This document shows positions 5,667-6,106 of a DNA stretch of 6,106 nucleotides, piece after piece. Location of the stretch: positions 1-6,106 of the forward strand of contig PWPN01000322.1 in assembly GCA_003557125.1 (NCBI GenBank). The letters run 5' to 3'. The stretch is from Phycisphaerae bacterium. GTDB taxonomy: Bacteria > Planctomycetota > Phycisphaerae > UBA1845 > PWPN01. The notes beneath the pieces were generated by a model. That model worked only from the letters and a program-made list of their open reading frames with translations, searched no databases and was not told where the DNA came from. Numbering within the stretch: position 1 is the first letter of the stretch; each line of letters begins with the position of its first letter. A program made the position numbers and the translations under genes.

Positions 5667-5756
5667 GCCCGTTTCTGTGTTTCTTCGGCTGGTTCGAGTT
5701 TCTGGAGCCGTGGCGGCAGGTCGCATGCAGGGCTTGTCGCCGCAGACGTGGATGCC

Positions 5757-6106
5757 ATGTTCAAGCAAGTGCCCGCTCAATTCGATTTTCCCGGCTCGGA
5801 ACGCGAGGTCCATGCGTTCTGGGAAGAAAAGGATATCTACCGCAAGTCCCTCGCCCGCCGCGAGGGGGCGACGCCCTTCGTCTTCTACGAGGGGCCGCCG
5901 ACCGCCAACGGCCTGCCGCACCCGGGCCACTGCCTGACCCGGATCATCAAGGACATCTTCCCGCGTTATCGGACGATGCGAGGCCATTACTGCCACCGCA
6001 AAGGCGGCTGGGACACGCACGGGCTGCCCGTCGAGGCCGAGGTCTGCAAGGAGCTCGGCATCCACACCAAGGCCGAGATCGAAGCCTACGGGATCGAGAA
6101 GTTCAT
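5757..6106 (+). CDS. ileS: Isoleucyl-tRNA synthetase, N-terminal part (cut by window edge)
   Basis: 116 codons are present and the gene runs off the right edge. The enzyme charges tRNA-Ile with isoleucine in the cytoplasm. The start [21 protein letters not shown] has the usual IleRS opening. The class I HIGH signature is HPGH (55-58) in [16 protein letters not shown], followed by [14 protein letters not shown] and [14 protein letters not shown]. These words match the type 2 (eukaryote-like, Thermus-like) IleRS form rather than the E. coli form, which reads HDGPPYANG...HIGH. The KMSKS loop, editing domain and tRNA-binding end lie outside the window. No clear ribosome site precedes the ATG. A GTG three codons upstream (5748) is in frame but less likely. 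It is transcribed away from the Nramp-like gene. Confidence 0.96.
   Translation, partial: MFKQVPAQFDFPGSEREVHAFWEEKDIYRKSLARREGATPFVFYEGPPTANGLPHPGHCLTRIIKDIFPRYRTMRGHYCHRKGGWDTHGLPVEAEVCKELGIHTKAEIEAYGIEKF

Noticed and set aside
5510..5756. T-box or other leader riboswitch before ileS
   Set aside because: No T-box antiterminator word or terminator with a T-run is visible. The small stem AGCTG/CAGCT (5551-5570) is too short to argue for one.

Overview
The window is GC-rich (roughly 60% by eye). It holds three complete genes on the minus strand and the first 116 codons of a fourth gene on the plus strand. No tRNA, rRNA, CRISPR array or transposase gene is visible. Three traits suggest a member of the Planctomycetota or a near relative in the PVC group: a Tat-exported Gfo/Idh/MocA oxidoreductase, a strongly diverged Nramp-like membrane protein, and many intergenic hairpin repeats that translate to peptides such as GRDARTTL or GKMPVPP. 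The taxon is inferred from gene style and recalled repeat style, not from a search.

Layout from left to right. Positions 1-187 hold no recognisable gene but carry two repeat units just beyond the lepA stop. lepA (elongation factor 4) runs leftward from 1996 to 188. A 409-base gap (1997-2405) contains a candidate lepA promoter, a three-unit 21-bp tandem repeat and two copies of a hairpin repeat. A Tat-signal Gfo/Idh/MocA oxidoreductase runs from 3758 to 2406. A 230-base gap (3759-3988) has small direct repeats close to the oxidoreductase start and a cluster of hairpin repeats close to the end of the next gene. A polytopic Nramp-family protein runs from 5509 to 3989. A 247-base divergent spacer separates it from ileS, which starts at 5757 and runs off the right edge.

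The genes do not form an obvious pathway. lepA and ileS are translation housekeeping genes. The oxidoreductase and the Nramp-like protein are lineage-type accessory genes. The gaps of 230 and 409 bases argue against one tight operon.

Two observations deserve most attention. First, the Nramp-like protein keeps the family scaffold but appears to have lost all the canonical metal-coordinating residues: DPGN reads GSGS and MPH reads GIN. Second, all three minus-strand genes end within 0-7 bases of a copy of one dispersed repeat, in the same orientation relative to transcription. This suggests a repeat family tied to 3' gene ends, either as an RNA 3'-end structure or as a mobile repeat with an insertion preference.
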